The notes below the pieces were generated by a model, which searched no databases, was not told the origin of the DNA, and saw nothing but the letters and a program-made list of their open reading frames with translations. Below, one piece after another: positions 1 to 7,026 of a stretch of DNA of 12,355 nt. Where the stretch lies: positions 1-12,355 of the forward strand of contig PHEM01000062.1 of NCBI GenBank assembly GCA_002842935.1. Reading direction: 5' to 3'. The stretch comes from Alphaproteobacteria bacterium HGW-Alphaproteobacteria-13. GTDB lineage: Bacteria > Pseudomonadota > Alphaproteobacteria > Sphingomonadales > Sphingomonadaceae. Position numbers and translations under genes: made by a program. The first letter of the stretch is position 1, and the number at the start of each line of letters is the position of its first letter.

Positions 1-1
1 C

Positions 2-739
2 AGCCTGTTCCTGGGGATCGAATCCGCCGTGGAGATCGGCGAGGAAGTCCGCGATCCCCGGCGCAACATCCCGCTGGGCATCCTGCTCGCTATTCTGCTC
101 ACCGCCGTCATCTATGCGGCCGTGGCGGCGACCGCGCTCGGGCTGATCGGGCCGGAGGCGCTGGCGCGCAGCGACGCGCCGCTCCTCGACGCCGCGCGCG
201 TGCCGCTCGGCGTGTGGGCGACGCCGGTGATCGTCGGCGCGGCGACGCTCGCCATCCTCAAGACGATGAACGCGACCGCGCTGATCTTTTCGCGCAGCCT
301 GTTCGCCATGGCGCGGGCCGGGGTCTTTCCTTCTGCGCTCGCCGCGATCCATCCGCGTTTCGGGACGCCGCACCGCGCGATCATCCTCTGCTATGTCCTG
401 GCGATGTGCGGGCTGCTGATGCCGCCCAGCCTGGTGTTCCTGCTGCTGGCCGTGAATATTCCGACGATGCTGAAATATGGCACCTGCTCGCTGTGCGCCG
501 TGCGCGTCGCGGCGCGTCCCGATCTGCTCGACGCGCCGCCCGCGCTCCATTTCCCGCCGCGCCTGATGATGGCCGTCGGCTGGCTGGGCGTCGTCGCGGC
601 GGTCGCCATCATCGCGGCGGGGCTGGAGGCCGACCATCGCCCCTATCTGCTGGTGCTGGGCTGGCTCGCGATCGGCCTGCTCTATTATGCGGTCCATGCG
701 CGGCGGATTGGCGGCAAGTTTATGCAGAAAAACGCGTGA
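2..739 (+). CDS. APC-family amino acid/amine permease, C-terminal part (5' end outside window)
   Basis: This is the last 245 residues of an inner membrane secondary transporter of the amino acid-polyamine-organocation (APC) superfamily. The reading frame is already open at base 2 and the first visible residues, SLFLGIESAVEIGEEVRDPR, correspond to the conserved loop found in the middle of these proteins, so the real start lies upstream and the GTG at 29 is internal. About five or six hydrophobic segments follow, in order: PLGILLAILLTAVIYAAV, the stretch around TPVIVGAATLAIL, RAIILCYVLAMCGLLM with SLVFLLLAVNIPTML, MMAVGWLGVVAAVAIIAAG, and YLLVLGWLAIGLLYYAV. They match the C-terminal half of a 12-helix carrier, ending in a short basic tail. 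The aminotransferase gene begins 73 bases downstream on the same strand, with no obvious terminator between, so co-transcription is likely. Family assignment is firm; substrate is not visible. Confidence 0.87.
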   Translation, partial: SLFLGIESAVEIGEEVRDPRRNIPLGILLAILLTAVIYAAVAATALGLIGPEALARSDAPLLDAARVPLGVWATPVIVGAATLAILKTMNATALIFSRSLFAMARAGVFPSALAAIHPRFGTPHRAIILCYVLAMCGLLMPPSLVFLLLAVNIPTMLKYGTCSLCAVRVAARPDLLDAPPALHFPPRLMMAVGWLGVVAAVAIIAAGLEADHRPYLLVLGWLAIGLLYYAVHARRIGGKFMQKNA

Positions 740-812
740 CAGCGATGAGTTAGAAAAACAAATGCGCGCGCCGGTCCTTAAACTTCTCTCGCAAGCCGAA
801 AAGACGGAATGA

Positions 813-1982
813 ATGAGAGACGCTGCCTTGGGCCTGGACGAAAGCTATTCGCAGTGGGTACGGCGCGTCGTCGCGCGGACGGGGGCAGGCACGGCAGGGC
901 CGCTGATCCCCCTGTTCGACAGCTCGGTGCCGGAGCCGCGCGAGCTGCTGACGGCGCTTGTCGCCCGGGCTTTCGCGCCGCCGGTGTCGAACCGCTATAC
1001 CAGCGCCTTCGCGCGGGGGAATCCGTTCGTCGTCGATTGGCTGCGTGCGCATTATGACGTGCCTGCGGAGAATCTGTTCTGCACCACGGGGGCGACGGGG
1101 GCGCTGTCGCTGCTCTATCGCGCGCTGACGGGACCGGGCGAGCATATCCTTGTCGAAACGCCGGGGTTCGACCTGTTCCGCGACCTTGCGTTCCATTCCG
1201 GGCGGACGGTCGGAACCTTCGTGCGCGCGGGACCGGCCTTCGGGATCGACGCGGGCGCGATCGAAGCGGCGCTGACGCCGCAGACGCGGCTGGTCGTTCT
1301 CTCCAATCTCCACAATCCCTCGGGCGAGGCGGTCTCCTATGATGATTTGCGCGACGTCGCCGCGCTGGCCGACCGCCGCCATCTGATCGTCATCGTCGAT
1401 GAGGTCTATGGCGACTTCGCGGGACCCGACGTGCGGCCGACGCATGCGGCGGCGCTGTCGCCGCGCTTCGTCAGTGTCAGCAGCCTGACCAAGAATTTCG
1501 GGCTGAGTTCGCTGCGCTGCGGCTGGATCGTCGGCGATCCGGCGATTCTCGCGCGCGTGCGCGATCTTGCCGGACGCGTCGAGTTCGGCGTCTCCAACCT
1601 GTCGCACGCCGTCGCCGCGCTGGTGCTGGAAAACAGCGCCGCCTTCGCCGACCATGCCCGGACCATGATCGCCGGGGGGCGTCCGGTCATCGACGGCTAT
1701 TTCGACGCGTGGCGCCGCGAAGGGCTGATCGACGGCCGTCTGCCGCCCTATGGCTGCATCGCCTTTCCCCGTCTCGTCGGCATCGACGACAGCGCCGCGT
1801 TCGCGCGGTGGCTGGCCGACCGCGCGGGCGTGGCCGTGGCGCCGGGCGAATATTTCGGCGCGCCGGGCCATGTCCGCATCGGCTTTGCGTGCGAAGCCGA
1901 TGTGCTGGACCAGGGGCTGCGGCGGCTGGGCGAGGGGATGCGCGACTATCGCGGCACCGCGCGCCGCAGCGCGGCGGGCTGA
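813..1982 (+). CDS. PLP-dependent aminotransferase, class I/II (fold type I)
   Basis: A 389-residue cytosolic pyridoxal-phosphate enzyme that would move an amino group between an amino acid (or amine) and a 2-oxo acid. The fold-type I signature is complete: NLHNPSGE with Asn168, VDEVYGDF with Asp196 and Tyr199, the Schiff-base lysine Lys227 in SSLTKNFG, a phosphate-binding Arg235 in SLRCGW, and a C-terminal Arg355 in HVRIGF placed to bind a substrate carboxylate. Length is typical of the aspartate aminotransferase-like family. The ATG at 813 is chosen because it opens the conserved frame and a weak AGACGGA lies just upstream; an ATG at 809 is in another frame. It follows the APC permease and faces the Lrp-type regulator, which suggests it acts on an imported amino compound. 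Members of this family also include lyases and decarboxylases, so the exact reaction is open. Confidence 0.9.
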   Translation: MRDAALGLDESYSQWVRRVVARTGAGTAGPLIPLFDSSVPEPRELLTALVARAFAPPVSNRYTSAFARGNPFVVDWLRAHYDVPAENLFCTTGATGALSLLYRALTGPGEHILVETPGFDLFRDLAFHSGRTVGTFVRAGPAFGIDAGAIEAALTPQTRLVVLSNLHNPSGEAVSYDDLRDVAALADRRHLIVIVDEVYGDFAGPDVRPTHAAALSPRFVSVSSLTKNFGLSSLRCGWIVGDPAILARVRDLAGRVEFGVSNLSHAVAALVLENSAAFADHARTMIAGGRPVIDGYFDAWRREGLIDGRLPPYGCIAFPRLVGIDDSAAFARWLADRAGVAVAPGEYFGAPGHVRIGFACEADVLDQGLRRLGEGMRDYRGTARRSAAG

Positions 1983-1988
1983 TTTCCG

Positions 1989-2159
1989 GCCGCCCTGCTT
2001 AAAGCGTCGAGCCTTTGATCCGCATCGCTCCCAGTCCGTTCGTGTCGAGCGAAGTCGAGACACCCGTCGGCCTTGCTCTGCAACGATGGGTGTCTCGACT
2101 TCGCTCGACACGAACGGGAAGATAGGTTGGTTTCAAGACACGCCGCCCTGCTTACAGCG
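1989..2159. repeat. 18-bp direct repeats flanking the intergenic palindrome
   Basis: Bases 1989-2006 (GCCGCCCTGCTTAAAGCG) and 2142-2159 (GCCGCCCTGCTTACAGCG) differ at one position of 18. They lie on either side of the large palindrome at 2036-2117. The right copy contains the stop codon and last codons of the Lrp-type gene (TTA at 2152-2154 on the minus strand); the left copy lies just after the aminotransferase stop. This could be a leftover of a small duplication or of the event that brought the palindrome in. Chance similarity is less likely but not excluded. Confidence 0.5.
2036..2117. repeat. Sphingomonad-type palindromic repeat (REP-like), perfect 30-bp arms
   Basis: The left arm 2036-2065 and right arm 2088-2117 are exact reverse complements over 30 bases, with a 22-base centre whose edges can pair for three or four more steps. 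Both arms contain GTGTCGAGCGAAGTCGAGAC or its complement, a core I associate with dispersed intergenic repeats in sphingomonad genomes. It lies between the convergent aminotransferase and Lrp-type genes, the usual place for REP-like elements. As RNA it would fold into a very stable hairpin from either strand and could stop or protect both transcripts. There is no U-tract after either arm, so a classical intrinsic terminator is not the best description. No transposase is nearby. Confidence 0.85.
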
Positions 2160-2634
2160 CGCGCGTTCCCGACACCGGGATTTCGGTGGTATATTTCATC
2201 TCGGCGACGGCGATGATCGATTGCACATCGACCACGCCCGGCATCTTCATCAGCGTCTTGAAGATGAAATTCTGATACCAGTCCATCGACGGCGCGATGA
2301 TCTTCATCATCACGTCGCGTTCGCCGATGATCGAATAGCATTCGAGAATCTCGGGCGTGATCTCGACCTTGCGCGTGAAGTCGGCGCGCTGCGCGTCGGT
2401 CAGCGTCCCGATCTTCAGCGTCGCATAGATGAAGAAGCTCTGGCCGAACTTGCCGCGATCGACGAGCGCCACTTGCTTTCGGATATAGCCTTCGTCGCGC
2501 AGCTTTTGCAGCCGCCGCCAGCAGGGGGATTGCGAAATGCCCACCTTTTCCGACAGCTCGCTGGTGGACAGCGAACTGTCGCGCTGAATCTGCTGAAGGA
2601 TGCGCAGGTCGAGATGCGAAAGTTCGTCACTCAT
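2152..2634 (-). CDS. Lrp/AsnC-family transcriptional regulator
   Basis: A 160-residue DNA-binding regulator of the leucine-responsive/AsnC family, usually dimeric to octameric and responsive to an amino acid or related ligand. The N-terminal part is LDLRILQQIQRDS followed by the helix-turn-helix (about residues 22-45, STSELSEKVGISQSPCWRRL), and the C-terminal half is the RAM ligand-binding domain (about 65-150), including the turn GERDVMMKI and MPGVVDVQS. Length matches the family. I prefer the ATG at 2634 (MSDELSHLDL); a GTG at 2640 would add Met-Pro. No Shine-Dalgarno is seen before either, and a CATAAT hexamer at 2643-2648 on this strand would start RNA close to the ATG, so a leaderless message is possible. 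It is divergent to the TonB receptor and convergent to the aminotransferase; the likely targets are itself, the receptor and the permease-aminotransferase unit. Confidence 0.92.
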   Translation of the reverse strand: MSDELSHLDLRILQQIQRDSSLSTSELSEKVGISQSPCWRRLQKLRDEGYIRKQVALVDRGKFGQSFFIYATLKIGTLTDAQRADFTRKVEITPEILECYSIIGERDVMMKIIAPSMDWYQNFIFKTLMKMPGVVDVQSIIAVAEMKYTTEIPVSGTRAL

Positions 2635-2642
2635 CGGCACAG

Positions 2643-2648
2643 ATTATG
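2643..2648 (-). promoter_or_regulatory. Candidate -10 element for the Lrp-type gene
   Basis: On the minus strand these bases read CATAAT, five of six matches to the bacterial -10 consensus, in a GC-rich background. A transcript starting six or seven bases downstream would begin only about two or three bases before the ATG at 2634. That would give an essentially leaderless mRNA and would rule out the GTG at 2640. No convincing -35 hexamer is seen at the usual spacing, so this is weak. Confidence 0.22.
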
Positions 2649-2694
2649 CCCGCCGAAGCAAAGAGCAAGTCGGAAACTTCCCTGTTTTGGGAAA

Positions 2695-2706
2695 ATTTCG
2701 CGAAAT
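2695..2706. promoter_or_regulatory. 12-bp palindrome in the Lrp/TonB receptor gap, candidate operator
   Basis: ATTTCGCGAAAT is a perfect 12-base palindrome inside an AT-rich island (GGGAAAATTTCGCGAAATC) in an otherwise GC-rich region. It lies about 60 bases upstream of the Lrp-type start and 220 upstream of the receptor start. Lrp/AsnC proteins bind degenerate AT-centred palindromes of about 15 bp near their own genes, so this is a reasonable binding site candidate. Which protein binds is not shown by the sequence. Confidence 0.38.
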
Positions 2707-2763
2707 CTATTCTTCATGGAATGGAAAGGCCCGGGAACGGCGCGTCGCTGAAGGGCGGGATGC

Positions 2764-2778
2764 CGCATAATTATTGCG
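2764..2778. promoter_or_regulatory. AT-rich imperfect palindrome, second candidate operator
   Basis: CGCATAATTATTGCG has outer arms CGCA and TGCG around the palindromic TAATTA, with one extra T on the right side. It lies about 65 bases from the first palindrome, close to six helical turns, a spacing that would suit a multimeric Lrp-type protein on one face of the DNA. It is about 145 bases upstream of the receptor ATG. Function is inferred from symmetry and position only. Confidence 0.35.
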
Positions 2779-2924
2779 CTGCGCGCGCGATGCGGCGGCA
2801 TATTCGAAATCCTTTTTCCGCCGCGCGGTCTAATTTGGTCCCAAAGGCCCGGATCGGACGTAGCGGAATCGTCAGGAAACGATCGTCGGCACCGGGTCTT
2901 AAAACGGGGAAAAGGGACGGAAAA

Positions 2925-5900
2925 ATGGCCGGAATGACGATGATGCGTAAGATGATGTTGGCGACCGCGGCGCCGGTTGCGTTCGCGGCCTGGACCGCCG
3001 GCGCCCATGCCCAGTCGATCGAGGCGCAGGACGCGCAGGGCGCGGCCGCCGAAGCCCATGCCGACGAGATTATCGTCACGGGTTCGCGCATCCGGCGCGC
3101 GCAGACCGACACGCCCGCGCCGGTTCTGGTCGTGGACCAGCAGGCCGTGACCGATCGCGGCTATGTTTCGGCCTCGCAGGCGCTCAACAACCTGACGTCG
3201 ATCGTCCCGGCGCTGGGGCAGGCCCCCGGCAACGGCAGTTCCGCCGGGTCGGGGCAGCAGTTTCCCAACCTGTTCGGTCTCGGCACGGGCCGCACGCTGA
3301 CGCTGGTGAACGGCCGCCGCATGGTGACGTCGTCGAGCGGGCTGGGGGATGCGCAGGTCGATGCGAACATCATCCCGATCGGCCTGCTCAAGCGTGTCGA
3401 GGTCGTGCAGGCGGGCGGCGCCGTCGTCTATGGTTCCGACGCGATCGCTGGGGTCGTCAACTATATCCTCGTCGACGATTTCCAGGGCATCGAGGCCGAC
3501 GCCCAGGCGAGCACGACGACGCACGGCCGCTATTCCACTTATTCGGGGCGGCTGACGGCCGGGACCAATTTCGCCGACGGGCGCGGCAATGTCGCGATCA
3601 ACGCCGAATATGCGCAGCGCCCGTCGCTGCGTTTCGCCGACCGCCGCCGTTCCAACCTGTCGCGCATCACGCAGTCCAATCCGGCGGATACGGGTCCCAA
3701 CGACGGCATCCCCTCCGTGCGCGAAATATTCGACGCCCATTTCTGGGAATTCAATCCCAATGGCGTGATCTTCAACATTCCCGCGCCGGTTCCGGCCATG
3801 CTGACGCGCGTGAACGGCAATCCGGTGCAATTCGCCCCGGACGGATCGGTCGTCGCCTATGATCCCGGCAACATCCTGGGCGTTCCCTTTGCCGAGGGCG
3901 GCCAGGGATTCCGCTATTCGGAACTCGCCGGGCTGCGCACGGGCGTGAAGCGCGCGTCCGTCAACACGATCGGCCATTATGACCTGTCGGACAATGTCAC
4001 CCTGTCGGGCGAATTCATGTTCGCGCGCACCAAGGGCACGGAATTGCCGCAGGGTGAGGCGCGGACCGTCCTCAACAGCGCCGCGTCCAACGCCGGACCG
4101 ATCGCCTTCACGCGCAACAACGCTTTCCTCAGCCAAAGCGCGATCGACACGCTCAGCGCCGCTTCGCCGTCCTTTGCCGCCGGCGGCCCGCTGTTTCTGT
4201 CGAAATATTTCTATGATCTGGTTCCCGACAACCGGGTCCGCAACCGCACCGACACCTATCGCGGTGTGCTGGCGCTCGACGGCAGCTTCAGCGCCTTCGG
4301 CGACCGCGAATATTATTGGTCGGCATCGGCGTCGCACGCGATCGTCGACGGCTATAACCATGGCTGGGGCGTCATCAACGCGCGCTACAACAATGCGATC
4401 AACGCCGTGCGCAACGGCGCGAACCAGATCGTCTGCGCGATCAACGCCGACGCCGACCCGGCGAACGACGACGCGGCCTGTGCGCCGATCAACCCCTTCG
4501 GCAACGGCAATATCAGCGACGAGGCGCGCGCCTATATCTCGGCGCCGACCGGCCAGGATTTCCGCAACAAGCAGACCGATTTCCTCGCCACGCTGGGCGG
4601 CGACCTGTTTTCGCTTCCCGGCGGGAAGGCGAAGTTCAGCGCCGCCTATGAACATCGCATGGAAAGCGCCAGATTTCGCCCGCTGGAGGCGACGCGCCTT
4701 GGCCTGACGGGGACCGAGGCCCTGGTTCTGGACCAGAGCGGCCGGTACAACACCGACGAGCTGTCGGCGGAAATCCTGGTGCCGCTGGTCGGCGGCGACT
4801 TCACGTTGCCGCTCGTCAAGGCGTTCGAGGTGACGGCGGCCTATCGCTACGTCGACAACAATATCGCGGGGACGGAAAATCTGTGGAGTGTCGGCGCCCA
4901 GTGGGAAGTCGTGGACGGCCTGATGCTGCGCGGCTCGCGCAGCCGCAACTTCCGCGCCCCGACGCTGACGCAATTGTTCGCGCCCAGCTCGTCGTCGCTC
5001 GACTCGGTCGGATATGATCCCTGCGACGCCGACCGCATCAACAGCGGACCCAACCCGACGCAGCGCCGCGCGAGCTGCCTTGCGCTGTTCGAGGCGAACC
5101 CGCTCTATGGCACGGGCGGATCGAGCGGCGCCGCGGCGGGCGCCTCGGCGGCCGAGCGGCTTGCGGCGTTCCAGAATCCGGCGGAAAATTTCAATCGCGC
5201 GCTGGTGACGACGGGCGGCAACCCCACGTTGCGCAACGAGATTTCGAAGACGCTGACGTACGGCATCGTGCTGCAGCCGCGCTTCATTCCGGGCCTGACC
5301 ATCGTCGCCGACCGGATCGAGGTCGATCTGCGCGACGGCCTGTCGGCCTTTACGACCGAGGATTTCGCCAACGCCTGTCACGACGATCCCAATCCCGATC
5401 CGGCGGTCTGCAATGCCTATACGCGGCTTGCGGTCGGCAACGGCACCGATCCCGCCGGAACGACGATCACCGGCACCACGACGACCTTCAATGCGGGCGT
5501 CATGCGGTTCCGCGGCGAAGTCTATAATATCAACTATGCCTTCGACCTCGCGTCGGTCTTCGGCGGCGGAGATGCCGGGCGGATCGAACTCAATGCGGAG
5601 GCGACGCACACCTCGCTGCTGACGACGTCCGTCACGGGCGCGTCGTTCACGCGGACCGACAATACGGTCGAGCAGCCCGACTGGTCGGGGCGCTTCACGG
5701 CGACCTATATCAAGGGCGGCTTCCGCACCTCGTACCAGCTTTCCTATCTCGACAACGCCTATTGGCAGCCGAACGCGACGATCGAAAGTACGCCGGTGCC
5801 GGTGGTGAAGCGCAACATCCGGCACGACCTGTCGATGCAATATGACCTGGGCCGGTTCCTGATCCGTGGCGGCATCAACAATCTGACCGATGTCGAGCCG

Positions 5901-5972
5901 TCCTATCCCAGCCTGTCCTATGGCGACATCATCGGGCGCGAATTCTATGTCGGCGTCCGCGTCAAGATCTGA
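2925..5972 (+). CDS. TonB-dependent outer membrane receptor
   Basis: A 1015-residue outer membrane importer energised by TonB-ExbB-ExbD. The ATG at 2925 follows a purine-rich AAAGGGACGG and opens a clear signal peptide (MMRKMMLATAAPVAFAAW, cleavage near AHA-QS, about residue 30). The frame stays open upstream to 2646 but those 93 codons precede the signal peptide and are not used. DEIIVTGSRI (47-56) marks the plug start; the plug includes GRTLTLVNGRRM and RVEVVQAGGAVVYGSDAIAG (about 155-178). The rest is the 22-strand barrel, with the late barrel region GGINNLTDVEP before the end. The only six cysteines fall in three close pairs, 504/519, 700/718 and 818/829, suggesting disulfide-closed surface loops. 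The protein ends FYVGVRVKI, with Ile rather than the usual aromatic residue. Its partner regulator is probably the divergent Lrp-type gene. The ligand is unknown; an amino compound is suggested by the neighbours. Confidence 0.94.
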   Translation: MAGMTMMRKMMLATAAPVAFAAWTAGAHAQSIEAQDAQGAAAEAHADEIIVTGSRIRRAQTDTPAPVLVVDQQAVTDRGYVSASQALNNLTSIVPALGQAPGNGSSAGSGQQFPNLFGLGTGRTLTLVNGRRMVTSSSGLGDAQVDANIIPIGLLKRVEVVQAGGAVVYGSDAIAGVVNYILVDDFQGIEADAQASTTTHGRYSTYSGRLTAGTNFADGRGNVAINAEYAQRPSLRFADRRRSNLSRITQSNPADTGPNDGIPSVREIFDAHFWEFNPNGVIFNIPAPVPAMLTRVNGNPVQFAPDGSVVAYDPGNILGVPFAEGGQGFRYSELAGLRTGVKRASVNTIGHYDLSDNVTLSGEFMFARTKGTELPQGEARTVLNSAASNAGPIAFTRNNAFLSQSAIDTLSAASPSFAAGGPLFLSKYFYDLVPDNRVRNRTDTYRGVLALDGSFSAFGDREYYWSASASHAIVDGYNHGWGVINARYNNAINAVRNGANQIVCAINADADPANDDAACAPINPFGNGNISDEARAYISAPTGQDFRNKQTDFLATLGGDLFSLPGGKAKFSAAYEHRMESARFRPLEATRLGLTGTEALVLDQSGRYNTDELSAEILVPLVGGDFTLPLVKAFEVTAAYRYVDNNIAGTENLWSVGAQWEVVDGLMLRGSRSRNFRAPTLTQLFAPSSSSLDSVGYDPCDADRINSGPNPTQRRASCLALFEANPLYGTGGSSGAAAGASAAERLAAFQNPAENFNRALVTTGGNPTLRNEISKTLTYGIVLQPRFIPGLTIVADRIEVDLRDGLSAFTTEDFANACHDDPNPDPAVCNAYTRLAVGNGTDPAGTTITGTTTTFNAGVMRFRGEVYNINYAFDLASVFGGGDAGRIELNAEATHTSLLTTSVTGASFTRTDNTVEQPDWSGRFTATYIKGGFRTSYQLSYLDNAYWQPNATIESTPVPVVKRNIRHDLSMQYDLGRFLIRGGINNLTDVEPSYPSLSYGDIIGREFYVGVRVKI

Positions 5973-5990
5973 CGTTCCGTCCTGATATTC

Positions 5991-6022
5991 GGCCGGTCCC
6001 CACGTAAGCGCGGGGACCGGCC
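5991..6022. terminator. GC hairpin between convergent receptor and nitronate monooxygenase genes
   Basis: GGCCGGTCCCC at 5991-6001 and GGGGACCGGCC at 6012-6022 are perfect 11-base inverted arms with a 10-base loop. The hairpin fills the 57-base gap between the receptor stop (5972) and the end of the minus-strand flavoprotein gene (6030), so it could end transcription from both sides. No T-run follows on either strand, so it may act as a transcript-end stabiliser or a U-tract-less terminator. Confidence 0.68.
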
Positions 6023-6029
6023 ATGGCCG

Positions 6030-7007
6030 TCAGTCGCCGGCGACGAGGCGCGCGCGCGTGGCTTCGGCCTGGCGCATGATGTTGGCGACCAGGTCGGCGC
6101 AGGTCGGGATGTCGTGGATCAGCGCCTGGCTTTGCCCGCTGGTCCAGATGCCGCCGTCGATGTCGCCATCGCGCAGCACATTGTCGCGCCCGCGCACGCC
6201 CGCCATCAGATGCTTGACGTCGTCGAAGGTCTTGGCCGGATCGCGCTGAATTTCCGCGACTTCCAGCGACACGGCATTCTTCGCGACGCGCGCGGTGTTG
6301 CGCAGGGTGCGGCCGACGAGCACCGTGTCCACTTCCGTCGCATCGACGATGCGCTGCTTCACATTCTGGTGAATCTTCGCCTCGACCGTGGCGCAGAAGC
6401 GCGTGCCCATGTTGACGGCGTCGGCGCCCAGCGCCAGCGCCGCGACCAGGCTGCGCCCGTCGGCCATGCCGCCGGAGGCGATGATCGGCGTGTCGGGCAG
6501 CGCATCGACCGTCGCGGGCAGCAGCACCACCAGCCCGACGTCATCCTCGCCCGGATGGCCCGCGCATTCGAAGCCGTCGATGCTGATGACATCGACGCCC
6601 TTGCGCACGGCGGACACCGCGTGACGGACAGAGGTGCATTTGTGGATGACCCGGACGCCTTCTTCCTTGAAGCGCGGCAGGTGGTCGGTCGGCGCGCGGC
6701 CTGCCGTCTCGACGATCTTGATGCCGCTGGCGATGATCGCCTCGCGATAATCGTCATAGGGAATGGGGTTGATCGACGGCAGCAGCGTCAGATTGACGCC
6801 GAAGGGCTTGTCGGTCGCCTTGCGCGTCGCCTCGATCTCGTCGAACAGCGCTTGCCCGGTCGGATACATATGCGCGGTGATGAAGCCGAGTGCCCCGGCG
6901 TTGGCGACGGCGGCGACAAGCTCGCCATAGCCGACGCCCGTCATGCCCCCCATGACGATCGGGGTTTCGATATCGAACATCCGGGTGATACGCGTGTTGA
7001 AAGCCAT
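6030..7007 (-). CDS. Nitronate monooxygenase / NAD(P)H-dependent flavin oxidoreductase
   Basis: A 325-residue FMN-binding TIM-barrel protein of the 2-nitropropane dioxygenase/nitronate monooxygenase family, which oxidises alkyl nitronates such as propionate 3-nitronate; some relatives are instead NADH:quinone reductases or enoyl-ACP reductases. Visible family marks are TPIVMGGMTGVGYGELVAAV at the N-terminus, GFECAGHPGEDD with His141 in the position of the family's catalytic His, the FMN phosphate loop IIASGGMADG (175-184), and LALGADAVNMGTRF (191-204). The start at 7007 is set by an excellent GAGGAG seven to eight bases upstream; a longer in-frame start at 7046 lacks such a site. It is convergent to the TonB receptor and divergent from the ROK kinase. 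Fold and cofactor are secure; the physiological substrate is not. Confidence 0.88.
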   Translation of the reverse strand: MAFNTRITRMFDIETPIVMGGMTGVGYGELVAAVANAGALGFITAHMYPTGQALFDEIEATRKATDKPFGVNLTLLPSINPIPYDDYREAIIASGIKIVETAGRAPTDHLPRFKEEGVRVIHKCTSVRHAVSAVRKGVDVISIDGFECAGHPGEDDVGLVVLLPATVDALPDTPIIASGGMADGRSLVAALALGADAVNMGTRFCATVEAKIHQNVKQRIVDATEVDTVLVGRTLRNTARVAKNAVSLEVAEIQRDPAKTFDDVKHLMAGVRGRDNVLRDGDIDGGIWTSGQSQALIHDIPTCADLVANIMRQAEATRARLVAGD

Positions 7008-7026
7008 ATTTTGCTCCTCGATTGCG

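Noticed and set aside
750..2111. Minus-strand open frame opposite the aminotransferase
   Set aside because: Low-complexity shadow without motifs; the plus-strand aminotransferase is complete and it also runs through the palindromic repeat.
2036..2117. CRISPR repeat or integron-type site as an explanation for the palindrome
   Set aside because: There are only two inverted arms, no spaced direct repeats, no cas genes and no integrase; a REP-like element fits better.
2646..2924. N-terminal extension of the TonB receptor
   Set aside because: The frame is open but the signal peptide begins at 2925, preceded by a purine-rich ribosome site; an exported barrel would not carry 93 residues before its signal.
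2631..5840. Long open frame antisense to the TonB receptor (about 1069 codons)
   Set aside because: It is the Arg/Asp/Val-rich shadow expected opposite a GC-rich gene, has no recognisable domain, and covers the clearly real receptor.
5991..6022. Riboswitch or structured ncRNA after the receptor
   Set aside because: A single simple hairpin in a 57-base convergent gap is better explained as a transcript-end structure.
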